Shown here in pieces: positions 47,241 to 56,031 of a stretch of DNA of 64,000 nucleotides (positions are counted from its first letter, which is position 1; the number at the start of each line of letters is the position of its first letter). The stretch covers positions 124,001 to 188,000 of the forward strand of contig NZ_JAMXSB010000008.1 in NCBI RefSeq assembly GCF_024124665.1, written 5' to 3'. A program made the translations under genes and the position numbers. The DNA is from Pleionea sp. CnH1-48 (GTDB taxonomy: Bacteria > Pseudomonadota > Gammaproteobacteria > Enterobacterales > Kangiellaceae). Under the pieces are notes generated by a model, which was given only the letters and a program-made list of their open reading frames with translations, ran no database searches and had not been told where the DNA came from.

Positions 47241-47558
47241 ATGTTCATAGGTCTCCTTGGTGGTGCTCTGTATTTATATCTACGACTGCAAGGCGTATCT
47301 GACGAAGAACTCACTCCAGAAGAATATCATACTGATACTATCGATGTTGCCAACGGACAGGTGGTTTTTGGAGGCGATGCCAAGTACGATTCAATACCAC
47401 TCGAGCAACTTTGTGATGTTTTTTATGAACCTTTGGATCAAGACTTCCAGGAAGTAACGTTTGCTTTCACAGAGAAAGGAAATTTTATATACAGTCTCAA
47501 TAACTCAGTGGACTATATAAAAGAAGCGGTTGCTCGAGTTCATTCGAGCTTACGCTAA
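47241..47558 (+). CDS. Small membrane protein of unknown function, N-terminus uncertain
   Basis: 105 residues from the first in-frame ATG. There is one hydrophobic segment (FIGLLGGALYLYLRL) and then an acidic soluble part (SDEELTPEEYHTDTID...). The same frame is open back to 47100 and would encode another helix, ATTLIFLVFAGVLIISA (from 47160), directly before the ATG. It has no ATG, GTG or TTG there. An out-of-frame ATG at 47120 starts MENSY and then stops at TAA; dropping one base at that point would join it to the open frame (KRSDFNLATT). So the true start is probably upstream, using a rare start codon or a frameshift. I do not recognise the family. It lies 157 bp after the MacB permease. 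Confidence 0.55.
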   Translation: MFIGLLGGALYLYLRLQGVSDEELTPEEYHTDTIDVANGQVVFGGDAKYDSIPLEQLCDVFYEPLDQDFQEVTFAFTEKGNFIYSLNNSVDYIKEAVARVHSSLR

Positions 47559-47576
47559 CCGTTAACCTGCTAACTT

Positions 47577-47605
47577 TGCGAAAACCGACTCATTCGGTTT
47601 TCGCA
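47577..47605. terminator. Bidirectional terminator between the small membrane protein and ycjF
   Basis: 12-bp stem TGCGAAAACCGA / TCGGTTTTCGCA with a 5-nt loop, between two convergent stop codons. Confidence 0.82.
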
Positions 47606-47620
47606 TTCAATAATTCAAGC

Positions 47621-48658
47621 TTAATCTTCTTTACTGCCAGACGTCGATGTTAATAGTCGGTTCTTCACCTCTTCAATCACATCTTTTTTCAATTCAGATA
47701 TTTTAGGAGCTTCATCTTTATCAAAGGTAACCGGGCGACAGTATTCCATGGCTTTGAGTCCAACTCGTAAACTGGCAACACCAGCCCCCAAACCTTGGGC
47801 AACGCGAGCGGATATCTTAGCACTCAACTTAGCTCCCAATGCTTCTAATCCTAGATCTAATGCGAGCTCGGTTGCTCCCGCTAGCATCATATTCCTTAGG
47901 ATGTCGCGTACCATTCGTGTCTTTTCGAAGGGTGCATTATGCATACCGTAGACTTTTGATACTTCATCTACCATTTTGATGCTGCGCCAAAGTACCAGTA
48001 CCATATCTAACGCAGCGAAAGGACTGAGTGCAATCATTAATGCGGATTCGCTGGAATAGCGGGCAACAATCCGCTTGGCTTTTTGATCCATTCCCTTCAA
48101 CACAACAGAGGAATACAGTTGAATCATCTCTGAGTCATCTTGGCAAATATGACTTTGCTGTCGGAACTGTGCGAGTTCTTTGTTAGCTGCTTGATGAGCC
48201 ATATTGGCATGTAACTCACTGATTTTCGCAATAGCCTGCCCATGACTTTGAGGGGTGTTCAGCGCCTGTAGTTGTGATTTTAGAGCCTGTCGACGACGAT
48301 TCTTTTTCTTTTTACCCCAGATACGAGCTAACCAACGTCCACCAAAACCTAACAAACCAACATTAATCAGCGTTGCAATCCCACCAAGATAAGGGCTGAT
48401 ATTATAAGCTGATAGGGTGACATCAATGAGTTGCAGAATAGCCAGCAAGCCAACCAACGAAACTCCCCAGCCAAGCAAAGTAGGAAGCTTAGTGTCGTCC
48501 TTGTCGGTTTCAGACAACTCAGGCTCTGCATCAATTTCCACAAGATGCTCGCTGGATACCCTCATAGCCTTTTCTGGTAGTACCGTTTGAGTCTCTACTT
48601 GCTCAGTTTGAACCTTTATCTCATCGGCTTTAAATTGTCCAGGCTTTATTTTTGTCAT
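47621..48658 (-). CDS. ycjF: YcjF family membrane protein (DUF697 / TIGR01620)
   Basis: 345-residue inner-membrane protein. The first 60 residues are hydrophilic. Two helices follow (about 63-83 and 90-110), then a basic stretch (KKKKNRRRQALK). The C-terminal DUF697 domain (about 200-345) contains ALSPFAALDMVLVLWRSIKMVDEVSKVYGMH. It overlaps the end of ycjX by 4 bp, so the pair is translationally coupled. In E. coli the ycjX-ycjF pair lies just downstream of the psp operon and belongs to its stress response. Here the psp genes are about 5 kb away on the same strand. Molecular role is unknown. Confidence 0.92.
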   Translation of the reverse strand: MTKIKPGQFKADEIKVQTEQVETQTVLPEKAMRVSSEHLVEIDAEPELSETDKDDTKLPTLLGWGVSLVGLLAILQLIDVTLSAYNISPYLGGIATLINVGLLGFGGRWLARIWGKKKKNRRRQALKSQLQALNTPQSHGQAIAKISELHANMAHQAANKELAQFRQQSHICQDDSEMIQLYSSVVLKGMDQKAKRIVARYSSESALMIALSPFAALDMVLVLWRSIKMVDEVSKVYGMHNAPFEKTRMVRDILRNMMLAGATELALDLGLEALGAKLSAKISARVAQGLGAGVASLRVGLKAMEYCRPVTFDKDEAPKISELKKDVIEEVKNRLLTSTSGSKED

Positions 48659-50064
48659 AACAATTTATCTCCCAAAACCAGCTCGAGTACCTTGCCCATA
48701 CGAATGTGAGGCAACTCTGAGTGTGCACTGGTATTTAAAACATTGGGTGAGTAGGCAGGCAGTTCATAAGGCTCATGCTCACGACTAAACAGACTGTCGA
48801 TTGATTCAGGAACTTCGCCAGGATACACAATAACCTCTTCGTTATTTTCCTTTAGTGTTCCTTTGACACAATGAACATTTTCACCGTTAATTTCTGCAAC
48901 CACCGCTTCTGCCGCTCGAATCGAAGAAAGCGTTAGCAAATGGCTTTCGACGCCCTCAAAACGCACTTTGCTTTCTGAAGCGTAAACTAATGACTGTAAA
49001 AATGACTGCAATCGATATTGTTGGTTAGATGGTACTTGATCTGATTTGGTTGCCGCAAAAATCAACTTGTCGATCTGTGGTTTAAAAAGCCGTTTAATCC
49101 AGTTTGAGTGACCATAATGAAAAGCCTTCAATAAATGGCTTAGCGCACTTTCAATTTCTTGGGCACGTTGTTTCGATTTGTTCAGCAAGCTCAGACAATC
49201 CACCAAAATAATTTGTCGATCAAACTGACTAAAGTAATTCTCAAAAAAAGGCGTGATAACCTGCTTCAAATAAAAGTCATACTTTTCTTTTAAGCGTTCT
49301 TTAATCGTCTCAGTATCTACCTTACTCTGTTCTAAAGCTCCTTCAGGTATTGGGAAGAAATCAAGAACTGGGGCACCTTCTAGCTCACCAGGCAAAACAA
49401 ATCGTCCTGGCATGCAAATAGCGCCTTGAGCCGCTTTATCTTTGAGGTATCCACGATATTGCTCCGCAGTGCGTTTTATCCATTCATCAATATCAATGGA
49501 GCTATCATTAAGCTCAACAAAACAAGATTTCCAATCAGCGGATGATTCATAAAGCTCTTCATTTTTCGTTAACTTGCCAACATATTCTGACCATTCTTCA
49601 TAACTCTGATTAAGCATAATAAGATCAACCAGCCATTCTCCCGGATAGTCATAAACATCAATGGTGATAGTTGGCTTTTCTACTATTTTGCTAATGAGGC
49701 TGTTTTCTGTTTTGTAACGTAGAGACAATCGTAACGCCGAAACACTGCGTGTTGACTCGGGCCAGTCGCCCTCCATCAGGGCATTAACAGAAGCTTGATA
49801 AGGAAACTCGGGGATCGTTAAATCGGGGACCACTTCTAACTGAGCGGCAATCAATCGATCTTCTTCGGCTAGTTTGAAAAAGGGCAGATTATTGTATCGG
49901 TTAACATGCAACAATTGATGGATAAGTGACGCAATAAAAACGGACTTTCCAGCGCCTTGGAAGCCAGTAACCGCCAACTTTACATTTTGATTCGTTGCCC
50001 GTTCGAGAGAATGTTTGCTTTTCCTAGATAGCTTATCCAATGTGTCTTTCAGCATTTGTTGCAT
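48655..50064 (-). CDS. ycjX: YcjX family ATP/GTP-binding protein
   Basis: 469-residue cytoplasmic P-loop protein. Walker A is TGFQGAGKSVFIASLIHQL (about residues 33-51). Other family features are VYDYPGEWLVDLIML (switch-like, around 140-154), ILVDCLSLLNKS (around 290) and IFAATKSDQVP, an NKxD-like nucleotide specificity element. It shares sequence features with YcjX of E. coli (465 aa). GGAAG lies upstream of the ATG with about 5-nt spacing. It is the first gene of the ycjX-ycjF unit. Recent work on the family indicates a GTPase-like fold; its effectors are unknown. Confidence 0.93.
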   Translation of the reverse strand: MQQMLKDTLDKLSRKSKHSLERATNQNVKLAVTGFQGAGKSVFIASLIHQLLHVNRYNNLPFFKLAEEDRLIAAQLEVVPDLTIPEFPYQASVNALMEGDWPESTRSVSALRLSLRYKTENSLISKIVEKPTITIDVYDYPGEWLVDLIMLNQSYEEWSEYVGKLTKNEELYESSADWKSCFVELNDSSIDIDEWIKRTAEQYRGYLKDKAAQGAICMPGRFVLPGELEGAPVLDFFPIPEGALEQSKVDTETIKERLKEKYDFYLKQVITPFFENYFSQFDRQIILVDCLSLLNKSKQRAQEIESALSHLLKAFHYGHSNWIKRLFKPQIDKLIFAATKSDQVPSNQQYRLQSFLQSLVYASESKVRFEGVESHLLTLSSIRAAEAVVAEINGENVHCVKGTLKENNEEVIVYPGEVPESIDSLFSREHEPYELPAYSPNVLNTSAHSELPHIRMGKVLELVLGDKLL

Positions 50065-50174
50065 ACAAACTTCCGTTTAATACTCTGGTATTGAATATAT
50101 TGTAGCGCTAAAAGATATTTCAAACGAGAGAAGGTAACCATTTGTTACGGGAGTAGACGAATATCTGCAGACAT

Positions 50175-50203
50175 AAAAAAAGCCGCTTAAAGCGGCTTTT
50201 TTT
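50175..50203 (-). terminator. Terminator of the TonB2-type operon
   Basis: Stem AAAAAAAGCCGCT / AGCGGCTTTTTTT with a TAA loop. It overlaps the stop codon of the TPR gene. Confidence 0.93.
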
Positions 50204-51554
50204 AAACTCCTTCGGCCATACGGCGAAGTTTTTCTATTCTATCTCGTATAAAGCTGATCCAGCGGTTCGAATTTTTCTTAAAATTCTTGTACTTAGCAGC
50301 TTGCTCAAAAGCTGAAATAGCCCCAGGAAAATTACCATCATTATACAAAGCATCCGCCTTGCCGAAATAAGCTTCACCAGGATCTTTCAAGCCACCTCGC
50401 TGAAGTGCTTTATCATAAGCTTTAACAGCTAACTTCCACTTCTCGGCTTCGCCGTAAAGCTGAGCCTGCTTCAAATCATGCCTACCATTATCAACATACT
50501 CTGCTGCCTTTTTGTAAGCATAGATTGATTTATCAATCTCTTGAGCAACATGAAAGTTTGATGCAACGTTTTTCCAGTTTTTCTCGTTAGACTCAACGAC
50601 TTCCTTCTCGATACCTTCTTGCAAGACTTCCGCAGATTTGTAGGGAACATCTAGCATGGCATAAAAAGAAGAAAGCTGTTTGTAATCAGCCGGTTTATTG
50701 AAGCGCTTTTGGCGATGTAAAAGCTCCATCACCGCAAGAGAGTCACGATGTCTCTCAGACTTCGCATAAAGGCCTGCAAGATTACGCCAATAAATGGTTT
50801 CTTGAGGAAACAACTCCACCATTACTGTTAAAATCTTGATAGAACCAGGAATATCGTTTAACTCATAATGGCTGTTTAGCAAAACACCAAAGATATTCTT
50901 ATTGGCTTTAGTGGATTCTTTAATTGCCAGATAAGCCGGGCAAATGGCTTCCTTCAACTTATTTTGAGCACTGAAGTTAGCAGCCATTAAAACATAACCC
51001 TGAACTTTAGGATTTGTTTCGTTTTTGAACCATGCACGCAAGTGTTCAAGAGATTTTTTGTGATTATCTTCACCATAGTACAAATTAGCGAGTTGCAAAC
51101 GTGCACTCTGTTCTCTCTCCCATGGTAAAACCTTTGCTGCAACCACTTTTTCCAAATAACGAATAGACTGAGCTATCTGGTTTAAATTGGAGTAGGCGTA
51201 GTTGATATTCAGGTTAATCGTCGCCAATGTATAAGCATTACTTTTGTTACGATTAGCCAAAGCCAACATCATATCCAACGCTTCTTGATGCTGCTCTTTA
51301 CTTAACAAGCCTAGAGCTTTGTTCAAACGCTTATGCACACTTTCTGTTAAAGCTCTCAATACACGTTTCTCTGGCGGCTTTGTTGCTGCCAAAGAACGGC
51401 ATGATTTGGTATACCGAGTCGAGACATCGACATTGAGCTTCTTTTTCGGTGCTGCATTTGCTGCATTGTTAGCAGCAGCTTCTACAGAAGAAACACTCAC
51501 TAAAGATGCAGCTAACAGTGCAGAAACCAACGTATTTGAGAATACTTTTTTCAT
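50202..51554 (-). CDS. Periplasmic TPR-repeat protein of the TonB2-type cluster
   Basis: 450-residue exported protein. The signal peptide of about 27 residues is MKKVFSNTLVSALLAASLVSVSSVEA. The rest is a chain of helical repeats, many with TPR signatures such as YWRNLAGLYAKSERHRDSLAVMELL, NFHVAQEIDKSIYAYKKAAEYV and GEAYFGKADALYNDGNFPGAISAFEQAAKY. A TPR protein follows tonB2 in several Vibrio TonB2 clusters, where it aids the system. It starts 24 bp after tonB and ends at the operon terminator. Likely an accessory periplasmic scaffold. Confidence 0.88.
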   Translation of the reverse strand: MKKVFSNTLVSALLAASLVSVSSVEAAANNAANAAPKKKLNVDVSTRYTKSCRSLAATKPPEKRVLRALTESVHKRLNKALGLLSKEQHQEALDMMLALANRNKSNAYTLATINLNINYAYSNLNQIAQSIRYLEKVVAAKVLPWEREQSARLQLANLYYGEDNHKKSLEHLRAWFKNETNPKVQGYVLMAANFSAQNKLKEAICPAYLAIKESTKANKNIFGVLLNSHYELNDIPGSIKILTVMVELFPQETIYWRNLAGLYAKSERHRDSLAVMELLHRQKRFNKPADYKQLSSFYAMLDVPYKSAEVLQEGIEKEVVESNEKNWKNVASNFHVAQEIDKSIYAYKKAAEYVDNGRHDLKQAQLYGEAEKWKLAVKAYDKALQRGGLKDPGEAYFGKADALYNDGNFPGAISAFEQAAKYKNFKKNSNRWISFIRDRIEKLRRMAEGV

Positions 51555-51578
51555 TATGACTAACCCAACATGTAACTA

Positions 51579-52199
51579 TTAATCAGTGAGCGTAAAATCC
51601 ATAGTGTAAAACATATTGTGCTGATGCACAGCTTTACCATTGACAACCTTCGGCTTAAAGCGCCATTTGTAGATTACTCGGCGCGCTGCCTTATCAAAAA
51701 TTCGGCGAGGTTTAGATTCAATCACCTTTACGTCTTCAGGAAAGCCATCAGGTTTAATCGTAAACTTCAACTTTACCCAACCTTCGATACCTTCCATCGC
51801 AGCTTTACGAGGATAGGGTGGCTGAATGATATTCAAAGGAATAGCATCACCATCCTGAGTCATCATCTGAGCCATGTTACCGATAAAAGGTCCGTCACCA
51901 CCAACGCTCACATCCAATTTAGATAATTGAATATTAACGTTTTGTACCGTCGGGTTGGTCACCTTAGATACTTTTTGAGTTTCTGGTGGTGGTGGCTCTT
52001 TAGGTGGTTCAGGCTTTTTAGGCACCTTACGTTGCTTACGACGGCTCTTTTCTTCAGGTTCCGTCATATTGTAATCAACCGTTTGATATTCTTTTCTTTT
52101 GAAATCACCGTCAGCAGTATCGATTAACACCGCCATAAAGATGAACAAAGAAAAAGTAATACCAGCACCTAACAATAATCCAATTAAAATTCTTGGCAT
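51579..52199 (-). CDS. tonB: TonB-type energy transducer
   Basis: 206-residue TonB2-like protein. It has one N-terminal helix (about 5-25) followed by an acidic/basic and proline-rich spacer (KPEPPKEPPPPETQ, about 63-76). The C-terminal TonB domain (about 120-206) has PPYPRKAAMEGIEGWVKLKF and the end motif YKWRFKPKVVNGKAV. Its short length is typical of TonB2 proteins. A GAGGGGGG stretch at the end of exbD supplies the ribosome-binding site, 3 bp separating the genes. It transmits proton-motive energy from ExbB-ExbD to outer-membrane receptors, none of which is encoded here. Confidence 0.93.
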   Translation of the reverse strand: MPRILIGLLLGAGITFSLFIFMAVLIDTADGDFKRKEYQTVDYNMTEPEEKSRRKQRKVPKKPEPPKEPPPPETQKVSKVTNPTVQNVNIQLSKLDVSVGGDGPFIGNMAQMMTQDGDAIPLNIIQPPYPRKAAMEGIEGWVKLKFTIKPDGFPEDVKVIESKPRRIFDKAARRVIYKWRFKPKVVNGKAVHQHNMFYTMDFTLTD

Positions 52200-52202
52200 G
52201 GA

Positions 52203-52610
52203 TTAACCCCCCTCTGCTGCAGCAACAGAAATGTCTTTAACGCCAGCTCCCTTTGCAGCATCTAACACTTTCATGATGACACCTGCTTTAGAACCTTTAT
52301 CGGCTTGAATTACAACAGCACCTTCTGGGCTTTCGGCCTTAATGCGTTGAATCTCAACTTTTAAGCGCTCAAGTTCAACCTTCTTTTTATCCATATAGAC
52401 TTCACCAGTAGAGGATACGCCTATAAAGACATTCGCATCTTTCTTCTTAACAGCGGTTTTAGCTTCAGGCTTTAATACCTGAATGCCCGCTTCTTTCACA
52501 AAAGATGTTGTTACAATGAAAAAGATCAGCATGATGAAAACGATATCCAGCATTGGCGTCATATCGATTTCGGATTCTTCTTCAGGGCGTCTTACAATCT
52601 GTTTTGGCAT
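52203..52610 (-). CDS. exbD: Biopolymer transport protein ExbD
   Basis: 135-residue ExbD/TolR family protein. The single helix contains the proton-carrying aspartate in IDMTPMLDIVFIMLIFFIVTTSF (Asp near residue 22). The periplasmic part ends IQADKGSKAGVIMKVLDAAKGAGVKDISVAA, as is usual. It lies 12 bp after exbB. It forms the proton channel with ExbB. Confidence 0.95.
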   Translation of the reverse strand: MPKQIVRRPEEESEIDMTPMLDIVFIMLIFFIVTTSFVKEAGIQVLKPEAKTAVKKKDANVFIGVSSTGEVYMDKKKVELERLKVEIQRIKAESPEGAVVIQADKGSKAGVIMKVLDAAKGAGVKDISVAAAEGG

Positions 52611-52622
52611 AATTCAATCACC

Positions 52623-53135
52623 CTAATGATGTGGCATATTGTCAGCTAATTGTTCAGCTTTAATTTTCGCCGTAAATTCAAGGCGAGATGCCACAAACAA
52701 TCCAGACAGTGCAGCAACCATTCCAGACATAGTCGGTATAGTCGCCTGTGTAATGCCAGCGGCCATATCGCGAGGATCACTGGTTCCAGAAATAGCCATT
52801 ACCTCAAATACAGTAATCATTCCGGTTACAGTTCCTAACAAGCCAATCATAGGACATATAGCAACGAGAGTTTTAATAAAACCAACCCCACTGCTTAGTT
52901 CTTCAGACATCTGAGATATCCAGGCTTGGCGAATGCGGTGTGCATTCCATGATGTGGTGTCTTGACGAGCATCCCATTGGGCAACCAATAGGCGAGCATC
53001 TTTTGGATAAACCAAAGAGAAATACCATAAGCGCTCAAAGATCAAGGTCCACATCACGAAGAGCACGGCAGCCACCGCGTACAACACGGGGCCCCCGGCA
53101 TCAACAAAGTCTTTGACTAAGTTGAGCAATTCCAT
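52623..53135 (-). CDS. exbB: MotA/TolQ/ExbB proton channel family protein (ExbB2-like)
   Basis: 170-residue three-helix protein with helices near 14-35, 90-112 and 125-150. The conserved stretch CPMIGLLGTVTGMITVFEVM, with its Gly/Thr residues, is the ExbB signature. It is shorter than E. coli ExbB, as expected for ExbB2. The ATG at 53135 lies 1 bp after the preceding stop codon (TAATATG) and has AAGG 9 nt upstream; an 11-codon upstream extension overlaps that gene. It works with ExbD and TtpC. Confidence 0.93.
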   Translation of the reverse strand: MELLNLVKDFVDAGGPVLYAVAAVLFVMWTLIFERLWYFSLVYPKDARLLVAQWDARQDTTSWNAHRIRQAWISQMSEELSSGVGFIKTLVAICPMIGLLGTVTGMITVFEVMAISGTSDPRDMAAGITQATIPTMSGMVAALSGLFVASRLEFTAKIKAEQLADNMPHH

Positions 53136-53136
53136 A

Positions 53137-54498
53137 TTAAGAACCTTGGTTTTCAGTATGCTGTGCAATCAAACCAGCAGACTGCTCTTCTAACAGATGT
53201 ACCAAGCTCTTAGATTTTGCAGATACTACGCTGTGGATAAGAATCAACGGGATTGCCGCAACGATACCCAATACTGTAGTAATCAAGGCAGATGAGATAC
53301 CAGCAGCCATTACACCTGGGTCACCAGAACCGTAAAGTGTAATACCCTGGAAGGTTTCGATCATACCAGTAACCGTACCCAACAGACCCATAAGAGGCGA
53401 AACTGCTGCGAAGATTTTGATGATAGCAACACGAGTCTCTAGACGAGGAAGCTCTTTTAACACCGCTTCATCCAGCTTAAGCTCAAGATTCTCAACATCG
53501 TCATCTTTATTAGCTAAGTAGACAGCCATGATGCGACCAAGAGGGTTGTTACCAGGGTTTAAGTTACCTGCTTGCTTACGCATTTTACCGCCAATAGCAC
53601 CCAAGGTGATTAAACGCTCTAGAGCAATAACGAAACCAATGATCAATACACCGATGATTGAGAAACCAACAACACCCGCGTAGTTCTTAACACGGTCAGG
53701 CCAGCTTTCGCGACCAGTCTCGATTTCTACGATAGTGCCTTTTGTTGGGTCAATAGCAACCAAAGACATTTGACCAGAGTTTTGGAAGTCACTGATACCA
53801 GCACTGAACTCACCGCTGTTAGGCTGAGTAGCGATCTGCTCTACGTTTTGGCTGTCTTTGTTAAACTTCAGATAGTCACCGTTAGATACCAAGTTAAATA
53901 CACCAATACGATCTACAGTGGCATTAACTTTCACGCCTTTACTGTCAACGATCTCGGTGTCGTATCGAACGATTTTGCCCTGCTCGGTCATTTCTGTTTG
54001 CATTTCTGCCCACAAACGACGCAACTCAGGAATTTGAGGAATTTCTTTACGCTGCGCTAAATCATCCAAGTAGCCGCTACGATTAGGTAGCTGTGAGCTG
54101 ATGATAGACGAGCTGATTTTTGCAGAAGTATCGGCAGCTTCTTTTCTTAGAACACCAACCGCTTCACCCAAGTTACCCAGTTTAATGTTTAACTGGTTTT
54201 CCATTTCAGCAAGAGATGCTTCATTGGTATCAAACTGAGCTTTTAACTGCTCGCTGCGTGTTCTTTCACGAGCTAACTCTGCATTCGCTTCGTTCAACAA
54301 GCGCTGCTGTTGATTCTTTTGCGATAAAAAGCGTTGGTAACGCTGTTTGTTTGCTCTTGATTCAACACCTTCAGCTTTCTTAACTGTTTGTAACAGTTCA
54401 TCCAAGCTCTGAACTTTAGGTGCATCAGCGGCCTGTGCAACAGAGAACAAACCAGCAAATAATGACGACAATAATACTTTATTCATAACCTTACTCAT
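53137..54498 (-). CDS. TtpC-like MotA/TolQ/ExbB protein with periplasmic coiled-coil domain
   Basis: 453-residue protein with a signal peptide (about 1-23, cut near AQAADA). A long charged coiled-coil periplasmic domain (about 30-130) is followed by a globular portion, then three helices (about 270-290, 355-375 and 400-425). The C-terminus has SPLMGLLGTVTGMIETFQ, the ExbB signature. It matches TtpC, a required fourth component of the Vibrio TonB2 system. Its start ATG overlaps the DUF3450 stop (TAATG). Confidence 0.9.
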   Translation of the reverse strand: MSKVMNKVLLSSLFAGLFSVAQAADAPKVQSLDELLQTVKKAEGVESRANKQRYQRFLSQKNQQQRLLNEANAELARERTRSEQLKAQFDTNEASLAEMENQLNIKLGNLGEAVGVLRKEAADTSAKISSSIISSQLPNRSGYLDDLAQRKEIPQIPELRRLWAEMQTEMTEQGKIVRYDTEIVDSKGVKVNATVDRIGVFNLVSNGDYLKFNKDSQNVEQIATQPNSGEFSAGISDFQNSGQMSLVAIDPTKGTIVEIETGRESWPDRVKNYAGVVGFSIIGVLIIGFVIALERLITLGAIGGKMRKQAGNLNPGNNPLGRIMAVYLANKDDDVENLELKLDEAVLKELPRLETRVAIIKIFAAVSPLMGLLGTVTGMIETFQGITLYGSGDPGVMAAGISSALITTVLGIVAAIPLILIHSVVSAKSKSLVHLLEEQSAGLIAQHTENQGS

Positions 54499-55280
54499 TA
54501 CGCTCTCTCCGGTGCGCTCACTGGAATTACAATCAATTTCTTATTATTTCGCTTAACATCTTTATAAGCACGAGCAACCGCAGTGGTTTGTGCTGAATCC
54601 AATGTTTTCCAAGATTTGGAATTGATATCCCAAGCTTTAGCTACTGGGTTATCACCACGAGTAATAAACATAAGCGCAGTACGTCCGAAGCGTAAAACGT
54701 CGACTTGTTTCTCAACACCGTCTACGTCCATCGTCTCTTCGTAAGCTTGTACAGAGTTACCGTAGTCTAATTCGATTTGGTAAGCTTCCATAATGCGACG
54801 GTACTTTTCTGAAACAGAAGTATCCGCTCGTAACATGCTGTTGCGTAAGCGAGCAACACGGTCAACTCGCTTTTGCTTTAAGAAAGGCATGTCCAACTCA
54901 ATGAACTGCTCTAAAGTGGCAATCATTTCTTCCATTAAAGGAATAAGACCGCGCTCAGTATCATCAATGGTGTTCATCTGCTGCTGCAGAGAGGCCATTT
55001 CTTCTTCTTGACTTTTGATACTGACTTCAAGGCTGTGGTTATAGATTTTATATTGTTCGATTTGACTTAACTTGTGCTTGTAGTCCAAGTTTAAATCAAG
55101 TGTTTGCTCTGCAAGTCGGTCAATACGTTTTTGGTTAGAAGCTGCACTTTTACCAATACGCTTTTCGACTTTAATCGAAGGCTCCAGTTTTCCTGATGCG
55201 AAAGTAGCTCCTGTCGAACAAAATAGAGCAGTTGCTGCGCAAAGCGCAATGATACGAGAGATAGAGTTCTTATATAGCAT
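54498..55280 (-). CDS. DUF3450 family exported protein
   Basis: 260-residue protein with a signal peptide (about 1-28, ending near ATFASG). A central coiled-coil region (about 45-125) has KLSQIEQYKIYNHSLEVSIKSQEEEMASLQQQMNTI. The conserved DUF3450 part follows (LIPLMEEMIATLEQFIELDMPFL and RIMEAYQIELDYGNSVQAYEE). AGGAAG is well placed before ATG. DUF3450 genes commonly precede the TtpC-ExbBD-TonB2 genes in marine gammaproteobacteria; its role is not known. This is the first gene of the operon. Confidence 0.9.
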   Translation of the reverse strand: MLYKNSISRIIALCAATALFCSTGATFASGKLEPSIKVEKRIGKSAASNQKRIDRLAEQTLDLNLDYKHKLSQIEQYKIYNHSLEVSIKSQEEEMASLQQQMNTIDDTERGLIPLMEEMIATLEQFIELDMPFLKQKRVDRVARLRNSMLRADTSVSEKYRRIMEAYQIELDYGNSVQAYEETMDVDGVEKQVDVLRFGRTALMFITRGDNPVAKAWDINSKSWKTLDSAQTTAVARAYKDVKRNNKKLIVIPVSAPERA

Positions 55281-55599
55281 GTCACTTCCTGACGCTGATT
55301 GAAAGTTATGCTGGCATTACAGTTTGGAATTACAAACTGCCCCAATCACACTCAGCTATAAAACGTTTGAGGTTAAAAGCTGAACACTTTAGTTAGAATT
55401 TAAGGTAAAGCGTGAACCTCGCAAAAAATACGTGATCCGCGATTCGCATCGAATATAAACACAAAACTCGGTCTAGTCAATGAAATCTCCCTTGAATTAA
55501 AATGCGATATAAATGAATGGAAACGTGATATTTGCTAACGAGCAGACAGGAGGAATGGGGTTACAAAATGGAGGTCAGACCAGGGAGATTTCGGAGATA
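55281..55599. promoter_or_regulatory. Control region of the TonB2-type operon
   Basis: 319 bp between pspC and the DUF3450 gene, both on the minus strand. It should hold the operon promoter. The clearest element is the perfect inverted repeat CAGTTTG-N6-CAAACTG at 55320-55339, centred about 50 bp before the DUF3450 start. No good match to the Fur box was seen. No terminator after pspC is obvious. Confidence 0.4.
55320..55339. repeat. Inverted repeat, possible operator
   Basis: Perfect 7-bp arms CAGTTTG and CAAACTG separated by 6 bp. Position upstream of the first gene of the TonB2-type operon makes a regulator site plausible. Confidence 0.4.
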
Positions 55600-56031
55600 T
55601 TATGGCTTCATTTTGCGGAATTCTTTGTTCAGTTCAAACTTACCCGAGGTAACATAAGCTTCGATTTCTTGAACTTTTTGCTCAACTTGCGCCAAGGAGT
55701 TTTCTGCTTTGTTAAGCGCATTGAGTGCCATTTGCTCGGAGGTTCGACTATCCTTTGAATAGAAAGCCTCTGATTTAAAAGACTTTTTTGATTTCTCCTT
55801 CATTTGATAGTCACGCGGAGCAACATCAAGAATAAAATAAGCCACCAGATAACTGGCTACCGCGAAGAAGGTCGAAAAGCCCGCAAAAACAGCAACTACC
55901 ATAAAAAGCCGTATAACCCAAACTTCCCAGCCCAAATATTCGGCGACTCCGGCACAAACTCCGCATATCTTGCCTTTGTGAGGGATACGATACAGCCGAC
56001 GTTTACGAGAAAAAGCTTCATTTGGTGTCAT
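55600..56031 (-). CDS. pspC: Phage shock protein C
   Basis: 143-residue inner-membrane protein. The conserved PspC block is LYRIPHKGKICGVCAGVAEYLGWEVWVIRLF, followed by a helix (FMVVAVFAGFSTFFAVASYLVAYFIL). A C-terminal helix rich in Glu and Lys (about 95-143, ALNKAENSLAQVEQKVQEIEAYV) extends beyond the PspC core. The ATG at 56031 has GGAG 8 nt upstream, and the frame overlaps the end of pspB by 14 bp. PspB and PspC sense membrane stress and relieve PspA inhibition of PspF. Confidence 0.93.
   Translation of the reverse strand: MTPNEAFSRKRRLYRIPHKGKICGVCAGVAEYLGWEVWVIRLFMVVAVFAGFSTFFAVASYLVAYFILDVAPRDYQMKEKSKKSFKSEAFYSKDSRTSEQMALNALNKAENSLAQVEQKVQEIEAYVTSGKFELNKEFRKMKP

Noticed and set aside
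51618-52127. Plus-strand frames antisense to tonB
   Set aside because: The minus strand encodes an unambiguous TonB domain in an exbBD operon; the antisense products are rich in Phe, Arg and Trp, as expected from reversed codons.
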